Source of the DNA: Solirubrobacterales bacterium
GTDB taxonomy: Bacteria; Actinomycetota; Thermoleophilia; Solirubrobacterales; 70-9
Length of the DNA stretch: 15,781 bases
NCBI GenBank assembly: GCA_030152805.1
Contig: JASLIG010000011.1
Location: 1 to 15,781, forward strand
Direction of reading: 5' to 3'
Shown here: positions 5,674 through 11,653 of the stretch, piece after piece
How positions within the stretch are numbered: the stretch's first letter is position 1
Layout of the letters: each line of letters starts with the position of its first letter
The notes under the pieces: model-generated
Seen by the model: the letters and a program-made list of their open reading frames with translations, nothing else
Database searches by the model: none
What the model was told of the DNA's origin: nothing
Made by a program: the position numbers and the translations under genes

Positions 5674-7024
5674 GGAGTCCCCGGTCAGCGTCGATGTCGC
5701 GATCGTCGGCGCCGGCCTCTCGGGCCTGCGCGCCGCGCGGGCGCTTGCCGGCGCCGGCCACCGGGTGGTGGTGCTCGAGGCTCGCGAAAGGGTCGGTGGG
5801 CGGCTGCTCAACGCTTCGCTCAGGGGTGGGGTGCAGGTGGATCTCGGCGGCCAGTGGGTGGGCTCTGACCACGCACGGGTGCAGGGGCTCGCCGGCGAGC
5901 TCGGAATCGAGATGTTTTCCCAGTACGGCAAGGGACGCAACCTGCTCGACGTAGGTGGCACCCGGCGCCGCTACCGCGGCACGATTCCGCGCCTCGGGGT
6001 CGGCGTGCTCTGGGACATCTTCGTTGCCCGCCGCCGCATCGCTCGCCTTGCCGCCGGCGTGGGCGCGGAGCAGCCGTGGGCGGCGGAGCGGGCCGCCGAG
6101 CTGGATTCCCTGACGCTCGCCGAGTGGTGCGAGGGCAACGTCAGGACCCCGATCGCTCGCGAGCTGATCGGCCTCGCCGGCCGGACCGTCTGGGGGACCG
6201 GGCCGGAGGAGCTCTCGATGCTGCACGTACTCTTCTACGTCAGCTCCGCGGGAAGCTTCGACAAATTGATCGACACCGAGGGCGGCGCCCAACAGGACCG
6301 CCTCGTCGGCGGTGCGCAGGTGCTGGCGCTCGGCCTGGCCGCCTCGCTCGGGGAAAGCGTGCGGCTAGCTGCTCCGGTGCGGCGGATCGAGCAGGGAAGC
6401 GAGTCGCTGCTGATCTTGGCCGACGGCCTGGAGGTGGAGGCGCGGCGGGCGATCGTCGCCGTGCCGCCCGCGATCGCCGCGCGGATCGAGTTCGATCCGC
6501 CGCTGCCCGAGCCGCGCCGGCGGCTGGCCGAGCGGCTGCGGCCGGGCACGCTGAACAAGTGCCTGGCGCTTTACGAGACGCCCTTCTGGCGGGAGGACGG
6601 GCTCAGCGGCGAGTCGGTGACCGATGCGGGCCCGGTCACCCTCACCTTCGACTGCTCGCCGCCGGACGGCTCCGCGGGGGTGATGCTCGGCTTCGTCGGC
6701 GGGCCCGAGGCGCGGGAGATGGCGGCGTTGCCAGCGGCCGATCGGCGCGCTGCCGTGCTCGCCTGCTTCGAGCGCCTCTTCGGCTCCGCTGCCGCGGCAC
6801 CGCTTGACTACGCCGAACAGGAATGGGCGGCGGAGGAGTGGTCGGGCGGCGGGCCGACCTCGAACTTCGGGCCCGGCGGCTGGACGGGCTGCGGACCGGC
6901 CCTGCGCGAGCCGGTCGGCCGCGTCCACTGGGCCGGCACTGAGACGGCGACGGTTTGGAGCGGCTATATGGAGGGCGCCCTGCAGGCGGGCGAGAGGGCC
7001 GCGGCCGAGGTCGCCGCAGCCTAG
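5666..7024 (+). CDS. Flavin monoamine oxidase family protein (FAD-dependent amine oxidase)
   Basis: A 452-residue FAD enzyme oxidising a primary or secondary amine to an imine/aldehyde with H2O2 release in this family. The Rossmann motif GAGLSG is at 15-20, with Glu38 for the ribose and RVGGR at 42-46. GGQWVG is at 61-66. The conserved lysine near the flavin N5 is Lys298 (TLNKCL). The C-terminal FAD motif HWAGTETATVWSGYMEGAL spans 421-439. The covalent-flavin cysteine of mammalian MAO (YSGGC) is Gly396 here (WSGGG), so FAD should be non-covalent, as in several bacterial amine oxidases. No signal peptide is seen. GGAGAG just upstream is its Shine-Dalgarno, and the start overlaps the YdeI-like gene by 8 bases. 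The substrate (putrescine, tyramine or another) cannot be decided. Confidence 0.9.
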   Translation: MTEESPVSVDVAIVGAGLSGLRAARALAGAGHRVVVLEARERVGGRLLNASLRGGVQVDLGGQWVGSDHARVQGLAGELGIEMFSQYGKGRNLLDVGGTRRRYRGTIPRLGVGVLWDIFVARRRIARLAAGVGAEQPWAAERAAELDSLTLAEWCEGNVRTPIARELIGLAGRTVWGTGPEELSMLHVLFYVSSAGSFDKLIDTEGGAQQDRLVGGAQVLALGLAASLGESVRLAAPVRRIEQGSESLLILADGLEVEARRAIVAVPPAIAARIEFDPPLPEPRRRLAERLRPGTLNKCLALYETPFWREDGLSGESVTDAGPVTLTFDCSPPDGSAGVMLGFVGGPEAREMAALPAADRRAAVLACFERLFGSAAAAPLDYAEQEWAAEEWSGGGPTSNFGPGGWTGCGPALREPVGRVHWAGTETATVWSGYMEGALQAGERAAAEVAAA

Positions 7025-7863
7025 GGTTCAGCGGGCTCGTCTGGCGCATCCGCGAAGGCCGGCCGGGCAACCTGTAGGCCGAGGACCGTCCGCTCCAGGT
7101 AGCCGTAGGTGCCCTCGTCGAGCAATTCCCGCGCCGCTTCGACCGTTGCGCCCAGCGCGGCGAAGGCGAAGGCGCCCCCGACCGAGATCCGCCGGACCCC
7201 GACGGCCGCCAGCTCGGGAACGGAGGGCACGCTGGGAAAGGCCAGTACGTTGACCGGGAGGTCGACGGACGAGACGACCTGGCGGATGTCCTCGAGGCGG
7301 GAGAGGCCCGGTGCGTAGAGCACGTCAGCGCCCGCCTCCTGGTAGGCCTGCAGGCGGGCGATCGTGTCAGCGAGGTCGTCGACTCCGCGCAGGTGGTTCT
7401 CCGCCCGCGCGGTGAGAACCAGGCGGGACGGTCCGCCGTGTGCGGCCTCGGCAGCAGCAACCACCCTCTCCGCGGCGGCCTCGATGCCATAGATCGGCGC
7501 CTCGTCCCGGCCGCTGTAGTCCTCGATCGAGGCACCGGCAAGGCCAGCGGCGATCGCCGTGCGCACCGTCTCGGCGACCCCCTCCGGATCGTCGGCGAAG
7601 CCGTTCTCGAGGTCGGCGGAAACGGGAAGGTCGGTCGCCTCGACGATCGCCGCGGCGCTCTCGATCGCCTCCTCCCTTGTCACCGCTCCGTCCAGCCGCC
7701 CCAGCGTCATCGCCGCGCCGCTGCTGGTCGTCGCCAGCGCCTCGAATCCGAGCGCGGCGAGCAGCTTCGCCGAGCCCGCGTCCCAGGGGTTGGGGAGCAG
7801 CAGCGGGCCTTCGCTGTGGTGCAGCGCCAGGAAGCGCTCGGCTCGGTCGGCCTGTTCGCTCAT
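7021..7863 (-). CDS. Isocitrate lyase/PEP mutase family protein
   Basis: A 280-residue TIM-barrel protein of the isocitrate lyase/phosphoenolpyruvate mutase superfamily, which makes or breaks C-C or P-C bonds of small oxo-acids with Mg2+. Visible elements are LLLPNPWDAGSAKLLAALGF near the N-terminus, the metal segment SADLENGFADD (Asp84), SIEDYSG (Glu114, Asp115), LTARAENHLRG (Arg153), and YAPGLSRLEDIRQV. The catalytic cysteine loop of true isocitrate lyases (KKCGH) is absent, so it belongs to the broad group often annotated as carboxyvinyl-carboxyphosphonate phosphorylmutase or methylisocitrate-lyase-like; the substrate is unknown. The ATG has no Shine-Dalgarno but TAGATT 10 bases before it. 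Its stop is on the same CTAG as the convergent amine oxidase stop. Confidence 0.88.
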   Translation of the reverse strand: MSEQADRAERFLALHHSEGPLLLPNPWDAGSAKLLAALGFEALATTSSGAAMTLGRLDGAVTREEAIESAAAIVEATDLPVSADLENGFADDPEGVAETVRTAIAAGLAGASIEDYSGRDEAPIYGIEAAAERVVAAAEAAHGGPSRLVLTARAENHLRGVDDLADTIARLQAYQEAGADVLYAPGLSRLEDIRQVVSSVDLPVNVLAFPSVPSVPELAAVGVRRISVGGAFAFAALGATVEAARELLDEGTYGYLERTVLGLQVARPAFADAPDEPAEP

Positions 7864-7873
7864 CGCTCGAACG

Positions 7874-7879
7874 AATCTA
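7874..7879 (-). promoter_or_regulatory. -10 box of the PEP-mutase family gene, leaderless type
   Basis: TAGATT on the minus strand, 10 bases before the ATG at 7863, with no ribosome-binding site between. It lies in the 54-base spacer shared with the divergent rlmN. Confidence 0.5.
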
Positions 7880-7905
7880 CCCGCTGCCCGTCAGCCGGGT
7901 CTCCG

Positions 7906-7911
7906 TACACT
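7906..7911 (+). promoter_or_regulatory. -10 box of rlmN, leaderless type
   Basis: TACACT ends 6 bases before the GTG at 7918. No Shine-Dalgarno is present. Its separation from the divergent -10 at 7874-7879 is about 27 bases, so the two promoters share their upstream region. Confidence 0.5.
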
Positions 7912-7917
7912 CGGCTC

Positions 7918-8913
7918 GTGGACCGCGCCCTCCTCGAGAGCACGCTCGCTGCCGCGGGCGAGCCCACCTACCGCGCCTCCCAAGTCTGGGAGTGGGTGGC
8001 GCGCGGGGCGCGCGGCTACGAGGAGATGACGAACCTGCCGGCGGCACTGCGGGAGCGGCTCGCTGCGGCGGTGCCGCTCTCGACCCTGACCCTCGAGACC
8101 GAGGCGAAGTCCGACGACGGCACGGTCAAGGCGCTCTTCCACACCGCCGACGGCCGGCCGATCGAGGCGGTGCTGATGCGCTACCGCGACGGGCGGCGTT
8201 CGGTTTGCCTCTCCTCGCAGTCGGGCTGCCCGCTCACCTGCAGCTTCTGCGCCACCGGAGCGATGAAGTTCGGCCGCAACCTCAGCGCCGACGAGATCCT
8301 CGACCAGGCGCTTCACTTCCGCCGCGGCGAGGCGATCGACCACGTCGTCTTCATGGGCATGGGGGAGCCGACGATGAACCTCGACGCGGTCCTCGGAGCC
8401 TGCGAGCGGCTTCCCGATCTCGGCGTCACCCACCGGCGTACGGCGATCTCGACGGTCGGCTGGGTTCCGGGCATCGATCGCCTCGCCGAGTGCGAGATGC
8501 CGGTCAGCCTGGCGCTCTCCCTGCACGCCCCCAACGACGGCCTGCGCTCGCAGCTGATGCCGGTCAACGACCGCTACCCGCTGGCCGAGGTTCTCGCCGC
8601 CTGCGCGCGCTACCGCGTCCGTCGTCGCCGCAAGGTCTTCGTCGAGTACGTGATGCTCGACGGCGTCAACGACCAGCCCGAGCACGCCCGCCAGCTCGCC
8701 GCGCTGCTCGATCCCCGCGCTTACAAGGTCAACCTGATCCCCTACAACCCGACCGGCGCTTACGACGGCTCGCCGCCGGAACAGATCGAGCGCTTCCGCG
8801 CGATCCTCGCGGAGCACCGGCTGACCGCGACGGTGCGGCTCACCCGAGGGCGCGACATCGACGCCGCTTGCGGCCAGCTGGCGGCCACCGGACAGCAGGA
8901 GGGACACCTATAA
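7918..8913 (+). CDS. rlmN: Dual-specificity 23S rRNA A2503 / tRNA A37 C2-methyltransferase
   Basis: A 331-residue radical-SAM methyltransferase. RlmN methylates C2 of A2503 in 23S rRNA, and A37 of certain tRNAs. The iron-sulfur motif CxxxCxxC is at Cys104, Cys108 and Cys111 (GCPLTCSFCATG). The two mechanistic cysteines are present: Cys97 (RRSVCLSSQ, equivalent to E. coli Cys118) and Cys318 near the C-terminus (RDIDAACGQL, equivalent to Cys355). Other family segments are FMGMGEPTMNLD, ALSLHAPND and NLIPYNP. The N-terminal part SQVWEWVARGARGYEEMTNLP matches the accessory domain. The GTG start follows TACACT by 6 bases; longer in-frame extensions would run into the divergent gene. Cfr is the close paralogue, but the sequence reads as an ordinary RlmN. 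Confidence 0.95.
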   Translation: MDRALLESTLAAAGEPTYRASQVWEWVARGARGYEEMTNLPAALRERLAAAVPLSTLTLETEAKSDDGTVKALFHTADGRPIEAVLMRYRDGRRSVCLSSQSGCPLTCSFCATGAMKFGRNLSADEILDQALHFRRGEAIDHVVFMGMGEPTMNLDAVLGACERLPDLGVTHRRTAISTVGWVPGIDRLAECEMPVSLALSLHAPNDGLRSQLMPVNDRYPLAEVLAACARYRVRRRRKVFVEYVMLDGVNDQPEHARQLAALLDPRAYKVNLIPYNPTGAYDGSPPEQIERFRAILAEHRLTATVRLTRGRDIDAACGQLAATGQQEGHL

Positions 8914-8928
8914 GGACAAATCAGGGCG

Positions 8929-8934
8929 TATAAT
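8929..8934 (+). promoter_or_regulatory. Consensus -10 (TATAAT) of the fic gene
   Basis: A perfect TATAAT lies 15 bases after the rlmN stop and 12 bases before the fic GTG. It predicts transcription starting near 8941, at the end of the left arm of the inverted repeat 8933-8959. No good -35 at 16-18 bases was seen, so other factors may matter. Confidence 0.55.
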
Positions 8935-8959
8935 CGCTTCAAGCCTGTGATGAAGCGAT
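8933..8959. promoter_or_regulatory. 9-bp perfect inverted repeat spanning the fic start, probable operator
   Basis: ATCGCTTCA (8933-8941) and TGAAGCGAT (8951-8959) are perfect reverse complements separated by 9 bases. The repeat begins in the last bases of TATAAT and ends within the third codon after the ATG. Since the predicted transcript begins about at 8941, the left arm would not be in the RNA. A DNA-level operator is therefore more likely than an mRNA hairpin. The winged-helix region of Fic itself is a candidate binder. Confidence 0.55.
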
Positions 8960-10146
8960 ATCTAGAGACCCATCCTCACATCGAATTCAGCGTCGATTTG
9001 CGCTCAGCCATGCCCTCGGTTTGGGTTCTGCTCGGTGAGGCAACGTCGAAGTGCCAGCATGTCGGTCGCGCCTTGCTGTCGCCGGCCGCGGCCAATGAGC
9101 TGCTTCAGGTCTATCTCGCGAAGGGGATGCTGGCCACAACCGCGATCGAGGGCAACACCCTCTCCGAGCAAGAGGCAAGGCAAGTCCTCGATGGCTCGCT
9201 GGATCTGCCCCCCTCTCGCGAATACTTGGAGAGAGAGATCGAAAACGTACTCGCCGCATACAACCTTGCCGGCACCGAGCTTCTGCATCACCCCGATCTT
9301 CTATTTACGGTCGAGCGCATGCGGGAGTACAACCGACTGATTCTCGATCGGCTCGAGGTAGAGGAAGGGGTCGTTCCGGGAGAGATCCGCACACACTCCG
9401 TCGTTGTCGGGAACTACAGGGCAGCGCCGGCCGAGGATGCCGAGCACCTACTCTCGCGACTCTGCGATTGGCTCAATGGCGACAAGTTCGACGCACCGGC
9501 CGATGCACCACAGCTCGCGGCGCCGCTGGCGATCGTCAAGGCTATCGTCGCCCATCTCTACTTGGCTTGGATTCATCCATTCGGTGACGGCAATGGCCGT
9601 ACTGCTCGACTCCTCGAGCTCCAAATCCTTCTCACTGCAGGATTCCCCGCCCCCACCTGCCAGCTGCTGTCCAATCACTACAACCAAACGCGCACCGAGT
9701 ACTACCGGCAGCTGGCTGTCTCGAGTCGGGAGCCGCACGGTCTACTCTCGTTCCTGGCTTACGCTGCGCAGGGGTTCGTCGATCAGCTTAGGGATCAGCT
9801 GGCTGTCATATGGAAACAGCAGTTCGAAGACCGTTGGGCTCAGCACGTGCATCAGGTATTCCGCGATCGTCGCTCTGAAACGGACATTCGCCGTCTTCGG
9901 CTGGTACTCGATCTGTCGCGGTCGTTTCACGCTTCCGGAGATCCGGTCTCAAAGCGTGCAATCCCGGACCTGACTCCTCGCCTTGCGGCTGCCTACGCGA
10001 CCAAGACCGAGAAGACCTTGAGTCGAGACCTCAATGCAATAAAGGCACTGGGCCTGTTGCGGCTCGAGCGAGCAGGATGGGTGCCTGCCGACGAGGTGAT
10101 ACAGGGGCTTCAGCCCCGCGCGGTCGATGGGATCCTGTGGAACTAG
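8947..10146 (+). CDS. fic: Class II Fic-domain AMP-transferase with C-terminal winged-helix region
   Basis: A 399-residue Fic protein. Fic enzymes transfer AMP (rarely other groups) from ATP to hydroxyl side chains of target proteins. The active-site motif HPFGDGNGRTAR starts at His210 and is intact. An inhibitory helix motif TTAIEGN lies N-terminal at 64-70, with Glu68 as the autoinhibitory glutamate; this placement makes it class II, self-inhibited without a separate antitoxin. The last 90 residues (VLDLSRSFHASGDPVSKRAIPDLTP, then KTLSRDLNAIKALGLLRLERAGW) look like a winged-helix DNA-binding domain, common in this subfamily. Start is GTG 8947 or the adjacent ATG 8950; no Shine-Dalgarno. Codons end in A/T more often than in neighbours, suggesting acquisition. 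It is a lone gene with its own promoter, between rlmN and a P450. The target is unknown. Confidence 0.9.
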   Translation: MMKRYLETHPHIEFSVDLRSAMPSVWVLLGEATSKCQHVGRALLSPAAANELLQVYLAKGMLATTAIEGNTLSEQEARQVLDGSLDLPPSREYLEREIENVLAAYNLAGTELLHHPDLLFTVERMREYNRLILDRLEVEEGVVPGEIRTHSVVVGNYRAAPAEDAEHLLSRLCDWLNGDKFDAPADAPQLAAPLAIVKAIVAHLYLAWIHPFGDGNGRTARLLELQILLTAGFPAPTCQLLSNHYNQTRTEYYRQLAVSSREPHGLLSFLAYAAQGFVDQLRDQLAVIWKQQFEDRWAQHVHQVFRDRRSETDIRRLRLVLDLSRSFHASGDPVSKRAIPDLTPRLAAAYATKTEKTLSRDLNAIKALGLLRLERAGWVPADEVIQGLQPRAVDGILWN

Positions 10147-10178
10147 GCCACGCCTAGTTGGCCAATCAGCCAACTAGG
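10141..10178. repeat. Two overlapping perfect inverted repeats between fic and the P450 gene
   Basis: Hairpin A is AACTAGGC (10141-10148), loop CAC, GCCTAGTT (10152-10159), and it includes the fic stop codon. Hairpin B is CCTAGTTGGC (10153-10162), a 6-base loop, GCCAACTAGG (10169-10178), a perfect 10-bp stem. They share CCTAGTT, so only one can form at a time. AACTAGG occurs twice directly (10141, 10172) with its inverse CCTAGTT between. No T-tract follows, so a simple intrinsic terminator is not obvious; a terminator, an operator or both are possible. Confidence 0.65.
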
Positions 10179-10180
10179 AT
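10175..10180 (+). promoter_or_regulatory. -10 box of the P450 gene, embedded in hairpin B
   Basis: TAGGAT ends 9 bases before the ATG at 10190, with no Shine-Dalgarno in between. Its first four bases form the end of the right arm of the inverted repeat 10153-10178, so any protein bound to that repeat would block this promoter. Confidence 0.5.
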
Positions 10181-10189
10181 TGCTGGTCG

Positions 10190-11641
10190 ATGACGGTGGA
10201 GGTGAGAGAGAGGCCGGTGGCACGGATTGAACCGCCAAAGCAGCTGAGCGCGAATCCGGTCCGGCGGGTTGCCGAAGACGTCGTCTCCGAGCTTGGCGTG
10301 CGCCGCCGCGGCTCCTACCCCCCCGGGCCGCAGGAATTCAGCTTCGGTCGTACCTTGCAGGCGGGGCGCGATCCGTTGCCCCTGTTGCTCGGGCTCTACG
10401 AGGAGCACGGGCCGATCTTCAGCGTGCGCCTGCTGCACTCGCCGGTGATCTTCATGCTCGGCCCCGAGGCGAACCACTTCGTTACCGTCGCCCACCCGGA
10501 GAACTTCCACTGGCGCGAGTCGAGCTTCGGCGACCTGATCCCGCTACTCGGCGACGGCCTGCTGACGATCGACGACGCCTACCACGACCGCGCTCGCGAG
10601 ATCATGATGCCCGCCTTCCATCGCGAGCAGGTCGCGGCCTCGGTAGAGGCGATGATCGCCGAGGCGACGCCGGCGATCGAGCGCCTGCGCTCCGGCCAGA
10701 TCGTCGACGTCTACGAGTGGATGCGGAACCTGGCGATGCGGATCGCGATGCGGGCGCTGCTCGGGCTGGACCCCGACGAGGCCGGCAAGGGCGCGGCAGC
10801 CGCGGAGCACTTCGAGCGGGCGCTCGGCTTCTACGGCATCGACTTCCACCTGCGGCTCTTGCGCGGGCCCGGTTCCCCCTGGTCGAAGATGGTGCGCTCG
10901 CGCGCGGTGCTCGACGAGATCGTCTACGGCGAGATCGCCGCCCGGCGCGGCAGGCCCGACGAGCGCCGGATGGACATCCTCAGCCTGCTCGTCGGCGTGC
11001 GCGACGAGGCCGGCGAGGGCTTCTCCGACAAGGAGATCCGCGATCAGGCGATGACCCTGATGTTCGCCGGCCACGACACCTCGACCTCGACCCTGACCTT
11101 CATGATGCACGAGCTGGCGCGGCACCCCGACGTGGTGGAGAAGCTCTGCGAGGAGCAGGACCGGGTGCTCGGGAGCGATCCTCCCAGCATCGACGCGCTG
11201 GAGCGCGAGATGCCCTATCTGGAGATGGTCCTCGATGAGGTCCTGCGTCTCTACCCGCCGGCCTGGATCGGGCCGCGGCGGGCGGTGGGCGACTTCGAGT
11301 TCGGCGGCCACAGCGTCAGCCGCGGCGCCTACGTCAACTACTGCTCCTGGGCCAGCCACCGCATCCCCGAGGTCTTCCCCGAGCCCGAGGCATTCATCCC
11401 CGAGCGCTTCAGCCGCGAGCGCAAGGCTGCCCTGCCGCGCGGCGCCTACGTGCCCTTCGGGGGCGGGCGGCGCATCTGCATCGGCAAGCGCTTCGGCCAG
11501 ACCGAGGTGAAGCTGGTGGCGACGATGCTGCTGCAGCGTTTGCGCCTCGACGCGATGCCGGGACGGACGATGACCGTGCGGCAGATGCCGACGCTCTCGC
11601 CGCGCGGGGGTTTGCGGATGCGAGTGCTGCCGCGCCAGTAG
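10190..11641 (+). CDS. Cytochrome P450
   Basis: A 483-residue cytochrome P450, a heme monooxygenase needing separate redox partners; none is encoded in the window. The I-helix oxygen-activation motif AGHDT is at 293-297, ExxR at 350-353 (EVLR), PERF at 404-407, and the heme loop FGGGRRICIG at 423-432 with Cys430 as the heme ligand. The long form and the FGGGRRICIGKRF loop resemble the CYP4/CYP102-like side of the family more than typical short actinobacterial class I P450s. No N-terminal membrane anchor is visible, so it is probably soluble. ATG 10190 is chosen since TAGGAT lies 9 bases upstream. Its stop codon doubles as the start of the next gene's -10 box. The substrate is unknown; fatty acids or terpenoids are possible. 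Confidence 0.92.
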   Translation: MTVEVRERPVARIEPPKQLSANPVRRVAEDVVSELGVRRRGSYPPGPQEFSFGRTLQAGRDPLPLLLGLYEEHGPIFSVRLLHSPVIFMLGPEANHFVTVAHPENFHWRESSFGDLIPLLGDGLLTIDDAYHDRAREIMMPAFHREQVAASVEAMIAEATPAIERLRSGQIVDVYEWMRNLAMRIAMRALLGLDPDEAGKGAAAAEHFERALGFYGIDFHLRLLRGPGSPWSKMVRSRAVLDEIVYGEIAARRGRPDERRMDILSLLVGVRDEAGEGFSDKEIRDQAMTLMFAGHDTSTSTLTFMMHELARHPDVVEKLCEEQDRVLGSDPPSIDALEREMPYLEMVLDEVLRLYPPAWIGPRRAVGDFEFGGHSVSRGAYVNYCSWASHRIPEVFPEPEAFIPERFSRERKAALPRGAYVPFGGGRRICIGKRFGQTEVKLVATMLLQRLRLDAMPGRTMTVRQMPTLSPRGGLRMRVLPRQ

Positions 11642-11644
11642 CCT
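11639..11644 (+). promoter_or_regulatory. -10 box of the metallophosphoesterase gene, containing the P450 stop codon
   Basis: TAGCCT, of which TAG is the P450 stop, ends 9 bases before the ATG at 11654. It is the same hexamer, at the same distance, as the one before the Cys4 mini-protein (1174-1179). Confidence 0.5.
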
Positions 11645-11653
11645 GCCCGCAGG

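Noticed and set aside
7891..8907. 338-codon open frame antisense to rlmN
   Set aside because: RlmN has all catalytic cysteines and family motifs on the plus strand; the antisense product is compositionally biased and has no family features.
8919..10169. AATCAG on both sides of fic as a possible target-site duplication
   Set aside because: Six bases, not at matching edges of the cassette and without a transposase or attachment site, is within chance expectation.
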